DNA of 64,000 nt from Candidatus Paracaedibacter acanthamoebae (GCF_000742835.1 NZ_CP008941.1:2037690-2101689), one strand, 5' to 3'; shown: positions 36,578 to 46,675, counted from the stretch's first letter. The notes: generated by a model from the sequence alone, not told the origin. Program-made: numbers and translations.

Positions 36578-37146
36578 AAACGATCAAACAAGACTTACGA
36601 ATTTTGTTGCGCCGGCGGCGGCGAGATTACCATGCAACCATTGATCAAGCGGATATAGATCAGAAATTGATCAAGCAATGGCAAGACTTAAGCATTCTTA
36701 TCAGACTTCAGCCCTCTCAAATCATTGCCGGCTATGTGCCGCTGGCATCTGAACTCAATATCCTGGCGCTAATGACCTCTTTACACAACCAGGGGCATAC
36801 CATGTGTGTACCGCAGGTAACGCCAGCAGGTCAGCTTAACTTTATATCTTGGTCACCGGTCCCATCCGACACCCTAGAGAGTACCCACACGCAACCAACC
36901 TGCTCTCGCGACGCACCCTTAAAACCTGCTCTCGCCTTGGTTCCCTTGCTTGGTTTTGATGCCCAGGGGAATCGTTTAGGGCAAGGAAAGGGATATTACG
37001 ATAGAAGTCTGAACAATATTATAGCCATTGGAGTGGGATATAACTGTCAACAACTTGACAATATTCCTGTTTGTGATAAGGATTACCCAATGGATTATAT
37101 TCTGACCCCAGAAAAAATATTTACGATCAATAAGGACTCAAAATGA
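36568..37146 (+). CDS. 5-formyltetrahydrofolate cyclo-ligase
   Basis: 192 residues. It converts 5-formyl-THF to 5,10-methenyl-THF with ATP. The signature LVPLLGFDAQGNRLGQGKGYYDRSL is plain, and the N-terminal KQDLRILLRRRRRDY provides the basic ATP-site residues. Overlaps the pseudopilin gene by 10 bases and the dehydrogenase gene by four. Confidence 0.94.
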   Translation: MGLKTIKQDLRILLRRRRRDYHATIDQADIDQKLIKQWQDLSILIRLQPSQIIAGYVPLASELNILALMTSLHNQGHTMCVPQVTPAGQLNFISWSPVPSDTLESTHTQPTCSRDAPLKPALALVPLLGFDAQGNRLGQGKGYYDRSLNNIIAIGVGYNCQQLDNIPVCDKDYPMDYILTPEKIFTINKDSK

Positions 37147-38426
37147 CGCTGCGTCGAATTTCAGTTATTGGATTAGGTTATGTTGGTTTGCCCGTGGCCG
37201 TGGCTTTTGGTAAAATACGCACCACTATCGGCTTTGATATTAATCAAACACGCCTTAATGAATTACGGCAAGGATACGACCGGACCCGCGAAGTCGATGC
37301 CGCAGACCTTCAAGCAAGCGACATTATTTTTACAAGCGATGTTAAAGATTTAGCTCAAGCCGATTTTCATATTGTGACTGTCCCCACACCGGTTAACCAT
37401 GTTAACCAGCCCGATTTCACGCCCCTTGAAAAGGCATCTCAAACTGTGGGCTCCGCCTTGAAAAAGGGGGATATCGTGGTTTATGAATCCACCGTTTATC
37501 CCGGTGCCACCGAAGAAATTTGTATTCCAATTCTAGAAAAAGTTTCTGGGTTAACTTATGGCAAAGATTTCACTGTTGGCTATAGTCCCGAACGTATTAA
37601 TCCAGGCGACAAGGATCGAACTTTTACTAAAATTATGAAGGTCGTCTCCGGATCGGATCAAGCCACCCTGGATATCGTTGCGGATGTTTATGGCTCCGTT
37701 GTGACCGCGGGTATTTTCAAAGCAGCGACCATCAAAGTGGCAGAAGCCGCTAAAGTCATTGAAAACACGCAACGCGACATTAATATTGCCTTGATGAATG
37801 AATTGGCTTTAATTTTCAATCGCCTCGATATTGATACGGTTGATGTGTTAGAAGCCGCCGGCACAAAATGGAATTTCTTACCCTTCCGACCAGGATTAGT
37901 GGGTGGCCATTGCATCGGCGTGGACCCCTATTATCTTGCCCATAAAGCTCAAGAAACCGGCTATAATCCTAAAATGATTTTGGCAGGTCGGCACTTAAAT
38001 AATGGCATGGGACAGCATATTGGACGGGAAGCAATTAAAGCCTTAATTCAAGCGGGTAAAAACCCTAAGGATTCTGTGATTTCCATTTTAGGCCTCACGT
38101 TCAAAGAAAACTGTCCCGATATTCGCAATACGAAAGTGGTGGATATCTTAGCTGAATTAGATAGTTATGGAGTTTCTTATCAAATTTGTGACCCAGAAGC
38201 TGAGCCTGCGGAAGCAAAGCACGAGTATGAGATTCAGCTAATGAATATGGCAAAAATGAAACCGGCTGATTTAACAATTTTAGCCGTCGCCCATACGTCA
38301 CTGGTTGAACAACTCAAGAACGCATCGGATAAATTATTAGCCCCCAGCTCAATTGTTATTGATGTGAAAAGTTGTCTTGATCGGAAAGAAATGACGGACA
38401 GGGGTTACCGAATCATTCGGCTCTAG
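37143..38426 (+). CDS. UDP-N-acetylhexosamine 6-dehydrogenase (TviB/WbpA type)
   Basis: 427 residues. NAD motif VIGLGYVGLPVAVAF at the start, catalytic Cys257 in GGHCIGVDPYYL, VPTPVN, and ESTVYPGATEE. This subgroup oxidises UDP-GlcNAc or UDP-GalNAc to the uronic acid used in capsule or O-antigen. Sugar specificity is inferred from similarity to TviB. No glycan cluster is adjacent. Confidence 0.9.
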   Translation: MTLRRISVIGLGYVGLPVAVAFGKIRTTIGFDINQTRLNELRQGYDRTREVDAADLQASDIIFTSDVKDLAQADFHIVTVPTPVNHVNQPDFTPLEKASQTVGSALKKGDIVVYESTVYPGATEEICIPILEKVSGLTYGKDFTVGYSPERINPGDKDRTFTKIMKVVSGSDQATLDIVADVYGSVVTAGIFKAATIKVAEAAKVIENTQRDINIALMNELALIFNRLDIDTVDVLEAAGTKWNFLPFRPGLVGGHCIGVDPYYLAHKAQETGYNPKMILAGRHLNNGMGQHIGREAIKALIQAGKNPKDSVISILGLTFKENCPDIRNTKVVDILAELDSYGVSYQICDPEAEPAEAKHEYEIQLMNMAKMKPADLTILAVAHTSLVEQLKNASDKLLAPSSIVIDVKSCLDRKEMTDRGYRIIRL

Positions 38427-38469
38427 GTCGTTTATCCAAATTTTCGCAGGTTAATTTTTTATAGATTGC

Positions 38470-39399
38470 TTAAGATATATGAGCAATAAAACCGTAATGA
38501 TCGGATCCCAAAGAGGGAAGCCGATCCACGCGGTTTGTGCTAATGGTCGGGGATATTAATAACCGATCAATAGGCAAAAATGCAGGTGCTTTATAAGTTG
38601 CTTTTTTGTTCTGAGGAGCCGGAAAACTGGCAATCAATCCTTGGCCTTTTAAGCCATCCTTTAACCCTAACATCTGACAAAAACTAATATAGTATTTTGA
38701 CCATGGTACAAGGTTAAAATCGCCCGACAATACAGTTTTACCCTTAAACTCACCTAATTGATCCGCAATCGTTTGATAATAATTTTCTTCAATATTATAG
38801 CACCGTTCTAAATGAACACTGACAAAGCGATAGAGTTCACCCGTTTTGAAAGAACGCGCATGGATCACAAAAACAGGATAATTCTTAAGCTTATAGCGTT
38901 TCAAAACTTTGAACCCCTTTGTCAAAATAACTAATCGATTATAACGATGATGATGCGTGGGATCATAATTTTCAAAATCTGAGGATAAGGCATACCCCAA
39001 GGATCCTAATTCCTTTCTAATGCGCCAATACAAAGCAGGCGTACATTCTTGCAGCATAACAATATCCGGATTTTCGATGCAAATTTGCTTAAAAATAGCA
39101 TCCGTATCAGGATTATCCCCCCAGCAATTTTGGTGCATAAGTCGCAAGGGTAATGTTACAGCTTGAGATTCATCTAACGTGGGATGCCAATGAGGAAGGA
39201 GGGGGCTAACAATAGCCACCAAAAAGGCCGATAGAAAAATCCAGTAGCGGAGGCGAGCTTGGACAATTAATAAAAGGACGAAAAGAACGCCAACTGCAAC
39301 AAGAATAGGCAACCTTAGTTGGTCTAAAAGTAATAAGAGTCGCCCCACGTCCACGATTTCAATGTCCACTTCGGAAAATATTCTTAGCTGATATATCAA
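38470..39399 (-). CDS. Endonuclease/exonuclease/phosphatase-fold membrane protein
   Basis: 309 residues. Two hydrophobic segments near residues 30-80, then an EEP domain: LMHQNCWGDN...MLQECTP (metal-binding Asn and Glu), VSVHLE, LSGDFNLVPWS and LGSDHYGFIAHIS (Asp-His). Homologues cleave DNA, inositol phosphates or lipids; which applies here is not clear. Probably active on the periplasmic side of the inner membrane. Confidence 0.88.
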   Translation of the reverse strand: MIYQLRIFSEVDIEIVDVGRLLLLLDQLRLPILVAVGVLFVLLLIVQARLRYWIFLSAFLVAIVSPLLPHWHPTLDESQAVTLPLRLMHQNCWGDNPDTDAIFKQICIENPDIVMLQECTPALYWRIRKELGSLGYALSSDFENYDPTHHHRYNRLVILTKGFKVLKRYKLKNYPVFVIHARSFKTGELYRFVSVHLERCYNIEENYYQTIADQLGEFKGKTVLSGDFNLVPWSKYYISFCQMLGLKDGLKGQGLIASFPAPQNKKATYKAPAFLPIDRLLISPTISTNRVDRLPSLGSDHYGFIAHIS

Positions 39400-39716
39400 A
39401 TATTTATGATGCTCTCACAAAATTTTCAATACATTTCTTAAAGTTAATTCTGCTAGTTTCTAAGTTCTTAAGAAAATAAAGGCCGATTCCCCAAAAAGGG
39501 TATTACTAGGGGGGTTCCTTATTGAAGCTGGATATAGGCCATCGTAGCCGAGAAGCCTGCCTCGCCTCCCCTCAGAAGGCTAAGTTTAAAAGATCTTGAT
39601 CTTTCCTGATAAGAAGATTAGCTACTTTCTAATCGGACCCCTAATTTTGATACTACTTAGAAATCCAGGACGACTAAATCCGCCTGCTTTCAAAGGGGGA
39701 AGAGGGAAAGCGCCCC
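39400..39716. other. Intergenic region, no gene seen
   Basis: About 317 bases. I see short inverted repeats (AAAGATC TT GATCTTT at 39589-39604; ATTAG...CTAAT nearby) but no gene, RNA or mobile-element ends. Confidence 0.4.
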
Positions 39717-41171
39717 TCATTCTCCTCTGAAGATAGTCCAACATCTGTCTATATCTTCCATTTTAACCTTATATTTTAAACTAATCAGTTTTGCCAGAAC
39801 GCTATCTTTAATAGGATCTTTTAATTCATCATAGAAAATTTCCTCAGCATTCATGATTTTTATATTTTGTCTTTCTTTTCCTAAATCTTGGAAGTTTTCC
39901 TCTAATTTTAATTTTTCTAGAAATTGGTTATAAGTTAAGTTACCGAAGCCACTAATTATAGTTTTAGTTTTTAATTCATTAATGACTTCCGCAAATGTTT
40001 GAAAAATTGAGCTATCTGTTAGAGCTGTTTCTTGAATGTCTTTATTTTGAGCCCTTTCAATTTTTTCTATATTCGCTTCGAGCCAGTTCACTAAAATTTT
40101 CTGAGCTCCGTCAAGACAGCCAAAACCAGATAAATTATCCAAAAATGCATGACTAAAAAAATCCTGAAGAATATTATTTTCCACTGCAAAATTGTAAGCC
40201 AGCATCAAAGTATTATAAATAGCAGGGAGCCGGTCTTGGACAAACATATCAGATTGTTCACAATGGATAACAACGCGAGGATCAAAACTATACTGTATAT
40301 AATTTTGATAATTTTTTGAAAACTTGACGAAAAGATCACTACAAATTTGGAAGTTTTCTTTTATGCCCGTTCCAATAACGTCTAAAACAGCAGAAGCAAT
40401 TTTGAAATTTTCCTCGCTAATCAGTTGATTAAAACGCAAGGCAAAAAGTTGATTAAGAATTTCGGCGAGTTTTTGGCGTTGTTCGTTCGTTGCAGCGCTA
40501 GCTTTTGTTGGATCTCCATAAAAAATAGCACCTCTATCATTTTTAAAATATGTATCGCCTCGGCCCGTTTGCAACTTTTCTGGTATTACCATTTGTCTTT
40601 GGGGTCCAAAGGGCTGCGGATCACCTTGAAAGACTCTTTGTTGCGGTGGTAGAGGAAAGGGGGCCCTTTGAAAGGCTATGGGTGGAGGGACAACTGGGTT
40701 CGGTGCCGCTTGAGGTATTGGTTGAGGTACCCACGGCTTTGGAACTTGTTGAGCAACTCCCTCAGCGGGTGGGATGGGGCGATTATTCTGGGCAGCAAGC
40801 TGAAAATTCTCCATTATTCCCTGAGCCACTTTTTGCATTACATCAGCAAAAAAATTATTCTTACCGCTGTTTGGTAGTTGTGGTATTTCGTGATTACCGT
40901 GTGGCTGAGGAGGTGGGGGAACAATCTCTACCCTTGGTCTTTTATTTTCTACATGGCCCTTTTCTACATGTTCAGCTTTTAACCGTTTTCTTTTTGATCG
41001 TCCATACTCTTCTCTCATATCAAATACAGAGTTAAAATATTCTTGAAGCTCATCTAGATAATTAAAATATTCTCTATTGTTAAAGGTTTTTCTTGTTATA
41101 CCCCTAGTAAAAATATACTCGTAGAATAAATTTAGGGTGTCATTTCCCAAAAGGAACTTAGCAAATAGCAT
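39717..41171 (-). CDS. Protein of unknown function with NLS-like basic region; possible effector
   Basis: 484 residues from the ATG at 41171, chosen for GAAGGAAG upstream; the frame extends to 41264 without a better start. No signal peptide. Residues 58-65 (RSKRKRLK) and 77-80 (KRPR) look like a bipartite nuclear localisation signal. Residues 83-210 are proline/glutamine-rich with repeated PPP. Residues 210-484 are helical and soluble. Not recognised. A motif HCEQSDMFVQDRL near residue 305 has a Cys-x3-Asp arrangement that recalls, without proof, Cys-based ubiquitin ligases. In an intracellular bacterium this suggests a host-directed protein. Confidence 0.65.
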   Translation of the reverse strand: MLFAKFLLGNDTLNLFYEYIFTRGITRKTFNNREYFNYLDELQEYFNSVFDMREEYGRSKRKRLKAEHVEKGHVENKRPRVEIVPPPPQPHGNHEIPQLPNSGKNNFFADVMQKVAQGIMENFQLAAQNNRPIPPAEGVAQQVPKPWVPQPIPQAAPNPVVPPPIAFQRAPFPLPPQQRVFQGDPQPFGPQRQMVIPEKLQTGRGDTYFKNDRGAIFYGDPTKASAATNEQRQKLAEILNQLFALRFNQLISEENFKIASAVLDVIGTGIKENFQICSDLFVKFSKNYQNYIQYSFDPRVVIHCEQSDMFVQDRLPAIYNTLMLAYNFAVENNILQDFFSHAFLDNLSGFGCLDGAQKILVNWLEANIEKIERAQNKDIQETALTDSSIFQTFAEVINELKTKTIISGFGNLTYNQFLEKLKLEENFQDLGKERQNIKIMNAEEIFYDELKDPIKDSVLAKLISLKYKVKMEDIDRCWTIFRGE

Positions 41172-41265
41172 AATACTTCCTTCTATTTTTAAAGGCCATA
41201 TTTTAGCTGGAAAATACTCATTCTTCTTGTACCCATATACATTTTTCCGACAAAAACTTACCACA

Positions 41266-41778
41266 CTAATAAAAAAAAGTTTTAGAAAAAGCAGTTGTTA
41301 AACGTGATTTTTTTTGGCTATCGTCTAATAAATTCATCAAATAAATAAAACTTTTAGTAAATTTACCCTCAATCTCATTTATATTCGTACTTAATATTTC
41401 TGGACTAATTTTATTTATTGAATCAGGGATATTTATTATAAGTTTTAGAGGTTCTATACAATATTGCTTAAATTCCTTAATATGCATTAATTCTGGATTA
41501 AAACCCCTTAAATAGTCGCTAGCTATTTCAGGATAAGTCTCTAGCTGCTGATTTCGTAAAACACTCGCTTCTTCAGGAAGTTGATCAAATAAGGATAAAA
41601 GCAGTGCTTGGTTTTTCTTTCGAATTTCTGGGGATTCAAATATCCCTTGGGCCTCTGGTCCCCTATTTCTATTATCGTCTAAATGAGGAGCCTCCATTCC
41701 TATACAAATGGATGAAGTACCTGTCGATAAAATCAAAAAAGATAACATATAAAGGAATTTTGTTTTTATTATTGTCAT
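41266..41778 (-). CDS. Secreted protein of unknown function
   Basis: 170 residues. Signal peptide MTIIKTKFLYMLSFLILSTG then TSSICIG, mature start near MEAPHLDD (compare MEAPQADQ in 247-1347). The rest is helical. Its stop codon is about 95 bases before the start of the NLS-like gene on the same strand, so they may be cotranscribed. Confidence 0.7.
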   Translation of the reverse strand: MTIIKTKFLYMLSFLILSTGTSSICIGMEAPHLDDNRNRGPEAQGIFESPEIRKKNQALLLSLFDQLPEEASVLRNQQLETYPEIASDYLRGFNPELMHIKEFKQYCIEPLKLIINIPDSINKISPEILSTNINEIEGKFTKSFIYLMNLLDDSQKKSRLTTAFSKTFFY

Positions 41779-42351
41779 GCGTTTCCTTTCAGAGTTTTGA
41801 GTAAAAATAATACCTGGTAAATCTTAAGTGGTAATAATCTGCTATTTTTTCAAGCGATAAAAAAATATTTTGAGAATGAGATCTTTCCTAAAAGTAATGG
41901 AATACTTTTTTAAAATTTCTAGGGGCACAGTTCTTAAGAAGCAAACAGGATTAGCTTCAATCCCTAAAATCCTTACCCCCTAAGAAGTAATCGCTACCCT
42001 CTCGTTAGTTTGAGTTAACCTCAAATTCTTTTCTCTTAAACAAAAAGTATCATTATGCTTTAGAAAAACAGTAGGATTTTTTAATCTTTTTATCACGATA
42101 TTAATCTTTTTATCACGATATAAGGCTAATCAACTGTAAAAAAATTTCATTATTTTCTCCCAATAAATTGAAACTTTGTGATAACTTTACGAGAGATTAA
42201 GAAAATCTTTAAAAAAAGAAGTTAGTCCCATGAAAATTATCCTCGCTGTTCGATAGATACCGCCGTTTTTCTCCTCTACAGCAGTTAAAGCCTGCTTTAT
42301 AAGCATAATAAAGCAGATACTGTATCATATTTAACGAACAGGATTCTTATC
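41779..42351. other. Intergenic region with a tandem 20-bp repeat
   Basis: About 570 bases between divergent genes. A perfect 20-base direct repeat (TTAATCTTTTTATCACGATA at 42081-42100 and 42101-42120) stands out; it may be a binding-site pair or a slippage product. No gene or RNA recognised. Confidence 0.5.
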
Positions 42352-43548
42352 ATGTTGAATTTAAAAGCACCAGCCCTGTGGTTGCTGGTATTTATCATCG
42401 GGTTACCCCAACTTTCAGAAACCGTTTATAGTCCTGCTTTGCCGCAGATTGCCCAAGCGCTAAGGGTGGAAGAGCATTGGGTAGAATTTACTCTAACTAT
42501 TTATCTCGTTGGATTTGCAGTAGGCACCATTTTATGGGGTTATATTTCCGATCGACTCGGCCGTAAACCCTGCTTATTAAGTGGCTTACTGATTTATTGT
42601 GTGGGCTGTTTAGGATGTTATCTATCCACCTCAATTGAAGCCTTAATGCTAGCACGATTTGTACAAGCTTTAGGAGGCAGTACAGGCAGTGTGCTGGGAC
42701 AAGCTATTTGCCGTGAAGCATTTGCTGCAAGCGAGCGTGGGCATGTTTTTGCCACCATTGGAAGTGCTTTATCCTTAGCTCCAGCCATTGGCCCTATTAT
42801 TGGGGGGATGATTAGTCAGAAATTTGACTGGTCTTCTATTTTCTTGGTTCTTTTAGGGGCCGGCTTCTTAATTCTGACACTCTGTTGGATCAAACTACCT
42901 GAGACTAATCTAACCAAAGGTAAAAAAGATGTTTCAATTTTAACAACTTGGGAAACATTAATAAAAGACAAGCGAGTCATGGGTTTTTGTTGTCTCGTCG
43001 GCTTAGGGAATGGGATCATCTTTAGCTATTATGCTGAAGCTCCCTTTTACATGATTGATATGCTAGGGTTAACTCCTTCTCAGTATGGCTTAACTTTTAT
43101 CTTATTAGCGATGGCAGCTGCGGTCGGAGGATTAATAGGACGCCGTCTCTTTAAAATTTTCTCTGGTTTTCAGATTATGGAATATGGCTTAGTCCTCATT
43201 TTTCTAGGAACCATCATTTTAGCAGGATCAACCTTAACTCTCGGTAATACTAAAGAATTGATTATTGCGATAACTCTAGGGGCTATGGTGATGATTATGA
43301 TGGGCATTAACCTGACGATCCTCAGCAGCCTGAGTATGGCTTTAGAGCATTATCAATCCATCCTAGGCACCGCCTCTGCTTTGTTTGGATTCATGTATTA
43401 TGTTATTATTTCTGCGACCACCTTCTTAATGGGTCTCTTCCATAATGACACATTGCTGCCAATGCCATTATTCTTTTTAGCTCTATCAGTAACAATGGTC
43501 GGCGTTTATTTAACCCTGCTCCGTCAGCGAGGCGAGGTAACCGTATAG
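42352..43548 (+). CDS. MFS multidrug efflux protein, Bcr/CflA type
   Basis: 398 residues, 12 membrane segments. MFS motif A is WGYISDRLGRKPCLLSGL after segment 2; LPQLSETVYSPALPQIAQAL at the start is typical for the Bcr/CflA drug/H+ antiporters. Convergent with the AdiC-like permease, with a 25-base overlap of the 3' ends. Confidence 0.92.
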   Translation: MLNLKAPALWLLVFIIGLPQLSETVYSPALPQIAQALRVEEHWVEFTLTIYLVGFAVGTILWGYISDRLGRKPCLLSGLLIYCVGCLGCYLSTSIEALMLARFVQALGGSTGSVLGQAICREAFAASERGHVFATIGSALSLAPAIGPIIGGMISQKFDWSSIFLVLLGAGFLILTLCWIKLPETNLTKGKKDVSILTTWETLIKDKRVMGFCCLVGLGNGIIFSYYAEAPFYMIDMLGLTPSQYGLTFILLAMAAAVGGLIGRRLFKIFSGFQIMEYGLVLIFLGTIILAGSTLTLGNTKELIIAITLGAMVMIMMGINLTILSSLSMALEHYQSILGTASALFGFMYYVIISATTFLMGLFHNDTLLPMPLFFLALSVTMVGVYLTLLRQRGEVTV

Positions 43549-44867
43549 CCGCGACGATTTATTCTGCGGTGTTCCCAGCGGCTATAAATGTACACGGGGA
43601 TACCGCAGACATAGGCGATAAAGCAAATCGCCAGGTTCTCCAGGCCAGACCCGAGAATAGCCCAAACGCAATAGGTACTCCCTAAGAAAATAGCAATAAG
43701 GATCGGTGGCTTTAATTTGACGATGTAGGAATGCTTTAGCAGTTTGACGGACGCTATAGTTGACGATAAATATGTTCCCAATGTCATAATTGTTCCAATC
43801 AGAATCATATTGTTGAACTGAGAAACTAACGATTTACTATAATTCATAGACATTAACACAGTCATCAGAATACTGGTAAATACGAGACCAAAAACAGGGG
43901 TTCCATTGGCTGACAATTTACTAAAAACTTTGGGGAACAACCCTTCCTTAGCCAGCGCATAGGGGATTTGACCTTGCAAAAGTATCCAACCATTTAACCC
44001 CCCAAATATGGATGTTAGCACACAAAAACCAATAATAGGCCCGACCCAACTACCAAAAATTTTTGAGGCGGCATCGACAAACGGAGCATTTGAGTTCGCA
44101 AGCTCATTAGTCGGGACCAGACCAAAAACCACCGCAGTAATTGTAATATAAATTAAAGCCCCGAGCAATGTTCCAAACAGGGTTGCTCTGGAGATGGTTT
44201 TTCCCGGGTTTTCAACATTTTCAGCTGGTACTGTTGCTGATTCGAGTCCAATAAAAGCCCACATTGTAATGGTAGCCGCTGCACTAATAGCACTTAAAGG
44301 GGTTTCAAAATTAGGATTAAAAGGAACATAATTTTGCGGTTCGATGAAGTACCACCCAACTAAAGCAACAGCGATTAACGGGGAGATTTTGATAATAACT
44401 GTTAAAACTTGAACAAAACCACCGTATTTTAAATTACGACAATTCAAGAGAGTCGTAAACCAAATTAAACAGGTTGCCATCCCAAAACTGGCTATTTTTG
44501 ATTCAGCTAAAATGGGCACAAAGTGAGATAAATAGCTGACGAAGGCAAGGGAAACGGCAGCATTACTTGACCAGGCCATGATCCAATATCCCCACGCCAT
44601 AAAAAAACCCATCTGATCACCAAAGGCTTGACGGGTATGACTGAACGGCCCGCCTGCTTGAGGATTGTGAAGAGATAAGTTAGAAAAAACATAGGCTAAA
44701 CTGACAGCGCCGACAGCCGTTATCGCCCATCCAAGAATACTAATAGGTCCCACATGCGCCAAAGAGGCTGGCAAATAAAAAATACCTGAACCAATCATGT
44801 TACCAAGAACTAAAGAAGTTGCAGTCCAAAAGCCAAACACTCGAGCGGGGGAGGAGGGTGCGGTCAT
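43524..44867 (-). CDS. APC-family amino-acid permease, AdiC-like
   Basis: 447 residues, about 12 membrane segments. LVLGNMIGSGIFYLPASLA and GGPFSHTRQAFGDQMGF are typical of arginine/agmatine (AdiC) and related antiporters. Substrate not determined; basic amino acid exchange is likely. Follows the second MFS gene by 11 bases, so probably one operon. Confidence 0.9.
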   Translation of the reverse strand: MTAPSSPARVFGFWTATSLVLGNMIGSGIFYLPASLAHVGPISILGWAITAVGAVSLAYVFSNLSLHNPQAGGPFSHTRQAFGDQMGFFMAWGYWIMAWSSNAAVSLAFVSYLSHFVPILAESKIASFGMATCLIWFTTLLNCRNLKYGGFVQVLTVIIKISPLIAVALVGWYFIEPQNYVPFNPNFETPLSAISAAATITMWAFIGLESATVPAENVENPGKTISRATLFGTLLGALIYITITAVVFGLVPTNELANSNAPFVDAASKIFGSWVGPIIGFCVLTSIFGGLNGWILLQGQIPYALAKEGLFPKVFSKLSANGTPVFGLVFTSILMTVLMSMNYSKSLVSQFNNMILIGTIMTLGTYLSSTIASVKLLKHSYIVKLKPPILIAIFLGSTYCVWAILGSGLENLAICFIAYVCGIPVYIYSRWEHRRINRRGYTVTSPR

Positions 44868-44878
44868 GAATTAATGAA

Positions 44879-46096
44879 TTACCTTGCTGATGTCTTATGT
44901 GAATATTTTATACTTTGTTGAATCCAAATGTATAGCAGAATACATAAAAGGGCACTCCCAGCCATCATCACCGTTGCTGTTCGCATGCTGCCGTTATTAA
45001 ACCAACTCGCAATATAAGCATAAGCAGCAGCCAGGACCATTTCAACCAACCCCAGAACAGCAGAAGCTGCTCCTCGCTGATGAGGTAGCACATCCAAACT
45101 CCGAGTGGCAGCATTGGAAAACACAGGGGCAAGACCGACGCAGAACAAAACGAGTCCGATGATCAATCCTATTTTATTCAAACTGTTGCTGAAGCTGATA
45201 ACGTTTAAATAAAAACTTCCTACTGTAATAATCACCAGCCCCATCCTCAACATTTTATCAATCCCCAAGCGCATGACAAGAGATTGATTTAAAATAGCCC
45301 CCATCATATAGGAGAGAGGACCAATAGTAGCGTAATAGGCATAGTTTTCTGTGGAAATTCCCAAAACTTCAATAAAGAAAAAAGGGGCGACAGCAATCCA
45401 GGCCCACAAGGAACCATAAGTCATGCCAGAAATAAAGGCGTACCCACATGTTTGACGGCTAGAAAAGAGATGACCATAGGATTTTAAAGTGGCTTTAAAG
45501 TTGACAGCGTTTCTTTTAGATTTTTCAAGAGTTTCCACCAAACCAATACGGCAAATAATGTAGGTTAGAACAGCCGCCCACAGAATAATCTTAAAGTTAA
45601 ACTCCCATCCCCACCAGGCACTGATTTTACTGCCAATGATGGGAGCAATCGTTGGGGATAAGGCAATAGCTGTTCCCATCAAAGAAAAAAGACGTGAACA
45701 CAAATGATCCGAAAAACTATCCTTAATCATCGCTGTCGAGATCACATAACTGATTCCCGCCCCCATGCCTTGGACTAATCGAGAAAGAATGAGAAAATAA
45801 ACATCGACAGCAAAATAACAGCAAACACTACCGATAACAAAAATTCCCATTCCCAGCATAAAAACGGATTTTCGCCCTAAACTATCCGATAAGGCCCCCC
45901 CCACCAACCCCATTAAAGAAAAACCAATCATGTAAATACTAATTGTCATGACGATTGTGTGATGGGGAACATTATAGAAAATCGACATTTCGGGAAGACT
46001 TGGTAAATAGAGATCGGATGACATTTCGAAAACTATTGTCGCCAGCACAAGAATAATTGGCAAAATGTAAATATTTTTATTAGATAAGGTCGTCAT
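44879..46096 (-). CDS. MFS transporter, Bcr/CflA type
   Basis: 405 residues with 12 membrane segments. FEMSSDLYLPSLPEMSIFYN and LVGGALSDSLGRKSVFMLGM (motif A) place it in the drug/H+ antiporter group. Same operon as the AdiC-like gene. The two MFS proteins of this window are related but not close duplicates. Confidence 0.9.
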   Translation of the reverse strand: MTTLSNKNIYILPIILVLATIVFEMSSDLYLPSLPEMSIFYNVPHHTIVMTISIYMIGFSLMGLVGGALSDSLGRKSVFMLGMGIFVIGSVCCYFAVDVYFLILSRLVQGMGAGISYVISTAMIKDSFSDHLCSRLFSLMGTAIALSPTIAPIIGSKISAWWGWEFNFKIILWAAVLTYIICRIGLVETLEKSKRNAVNFKATLKSYGHLFSSRQTCGYAFISGMTYGSLWAWIAVAPFFFIEVLGISTENYAYYATIGPLSYMMGAILNQSLVMRLGIDKMLRMGLVIITVGSFYLNVISFSNSLNKIGLIIGLVLFCVGLAPVFSNAATRSLDVLPHQRGAASAVLGLVEMVLAAAYAYIASWFNNGSMRTATVMMAGSALLCILLYIWIQQSIKYSHKTSAR

Positions 46097-46176
46097 TTTT
46101 CGAAGATGGTATTAACCATATTTAATTTAAGAAAACGCAAAAAAAATTAGCTCCTTATGAAGCGCGCGATATACCT

Positions 46177-46200
46177 AAAAAAAGGGCAGAATTTCTGCCC
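46177..46200 (-). terminator. Terminator of secB
   Basis: Stem GGGCAGAA / TTCTGCCC with an A7 run on the plus strand, which is a T7 tract on the minus strand, just after the secB stop. Confidence 0.8.
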
Positions 46201-46210
46201 CTTTGAGTTA

Positions 46211-46675
46211 TTAATTCACAGCAGTTGAGGCTTGTTGGGCTTGTTGTTGATACAAATTATTGAAATCAATGGGTGCCAGCATCAACGGTGGATAACCCCC
46301 GTCTCGGGTCATGTCTGCAATTATGTTACGGGCAAAGGGGAACAATAAGTGCGCTGCATCAACCATAACAGCATGCTGAACCACCTCTTCCTCAACAGAT
46401 TCATCAACTGTTACAACGGCACCATAGCTTAATTCAACGATGAACATCGTATCCTTACCCCGTTTCGCTTCGACATTAAAATCGATGACAAGTTCAAAGT
46501 TTCTCTCCCCAAGGTTTTGGGCTTTGGCTTGAATACCAACCGAAATTTCTGGTTGGTCTTGGCTTTCACTGGTGAAAATTGCCAAAGGATTTGGATTTTC
46601 GAAAGATAAATCGCGAATGTACTGAGCGCGAACTGTTGTTGATGCAGCTGGAGCTGCAGAATTTAGTTGAGTCAT
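46211..46675 (-). CDS. secB: Protein-export chaperone SecB
   Basis: 154 residues. SecB holds precursors unfolded for SecA. FELVIDFNVEAKRG-type beta strands, VVQHAVMVDAAHLLFPFARNIIADMTRDGGYPPLMLAPIDF are highly conserved. Divergent from the Tim44-like gene, as in other alphaproteobacteria. AGGAG ribosome site. Confidence 0.97.
   Translation of the reverse strand: MTQLNSAAPAASTTVRAQYIRDLSFENPNPLAIFTSESQDQPEISVGIQAKAQNLGERNFELVIDFNVEAKRGKDTMFIVELSYGAVVTVDESVEEEVVQHAVMVDAAHLLFPFARNIIADMTRDGGYPPLMLAPIDFNNLYQQQAQQASTAVN

Noticed and set aside
40550-41035. Plus-strand frame opposite the proline-rich protein
   Set aside because: Shadow of the proline-rich coding region; no ribosome site or domain.
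39717-41171. NEL-type ubiquitin ligase domain
   Set aside because: The Cys-x3-Asp segment is only loosely similar and no leucine-rich repeats are present; kept as a question, not as an annotation.
39717-41778. One gene split by a frameshift
   Set aside because: The upstream gene has its own signal peptide and stop, and the downstream ATG has its own ribosome site, so two genes are simpler.
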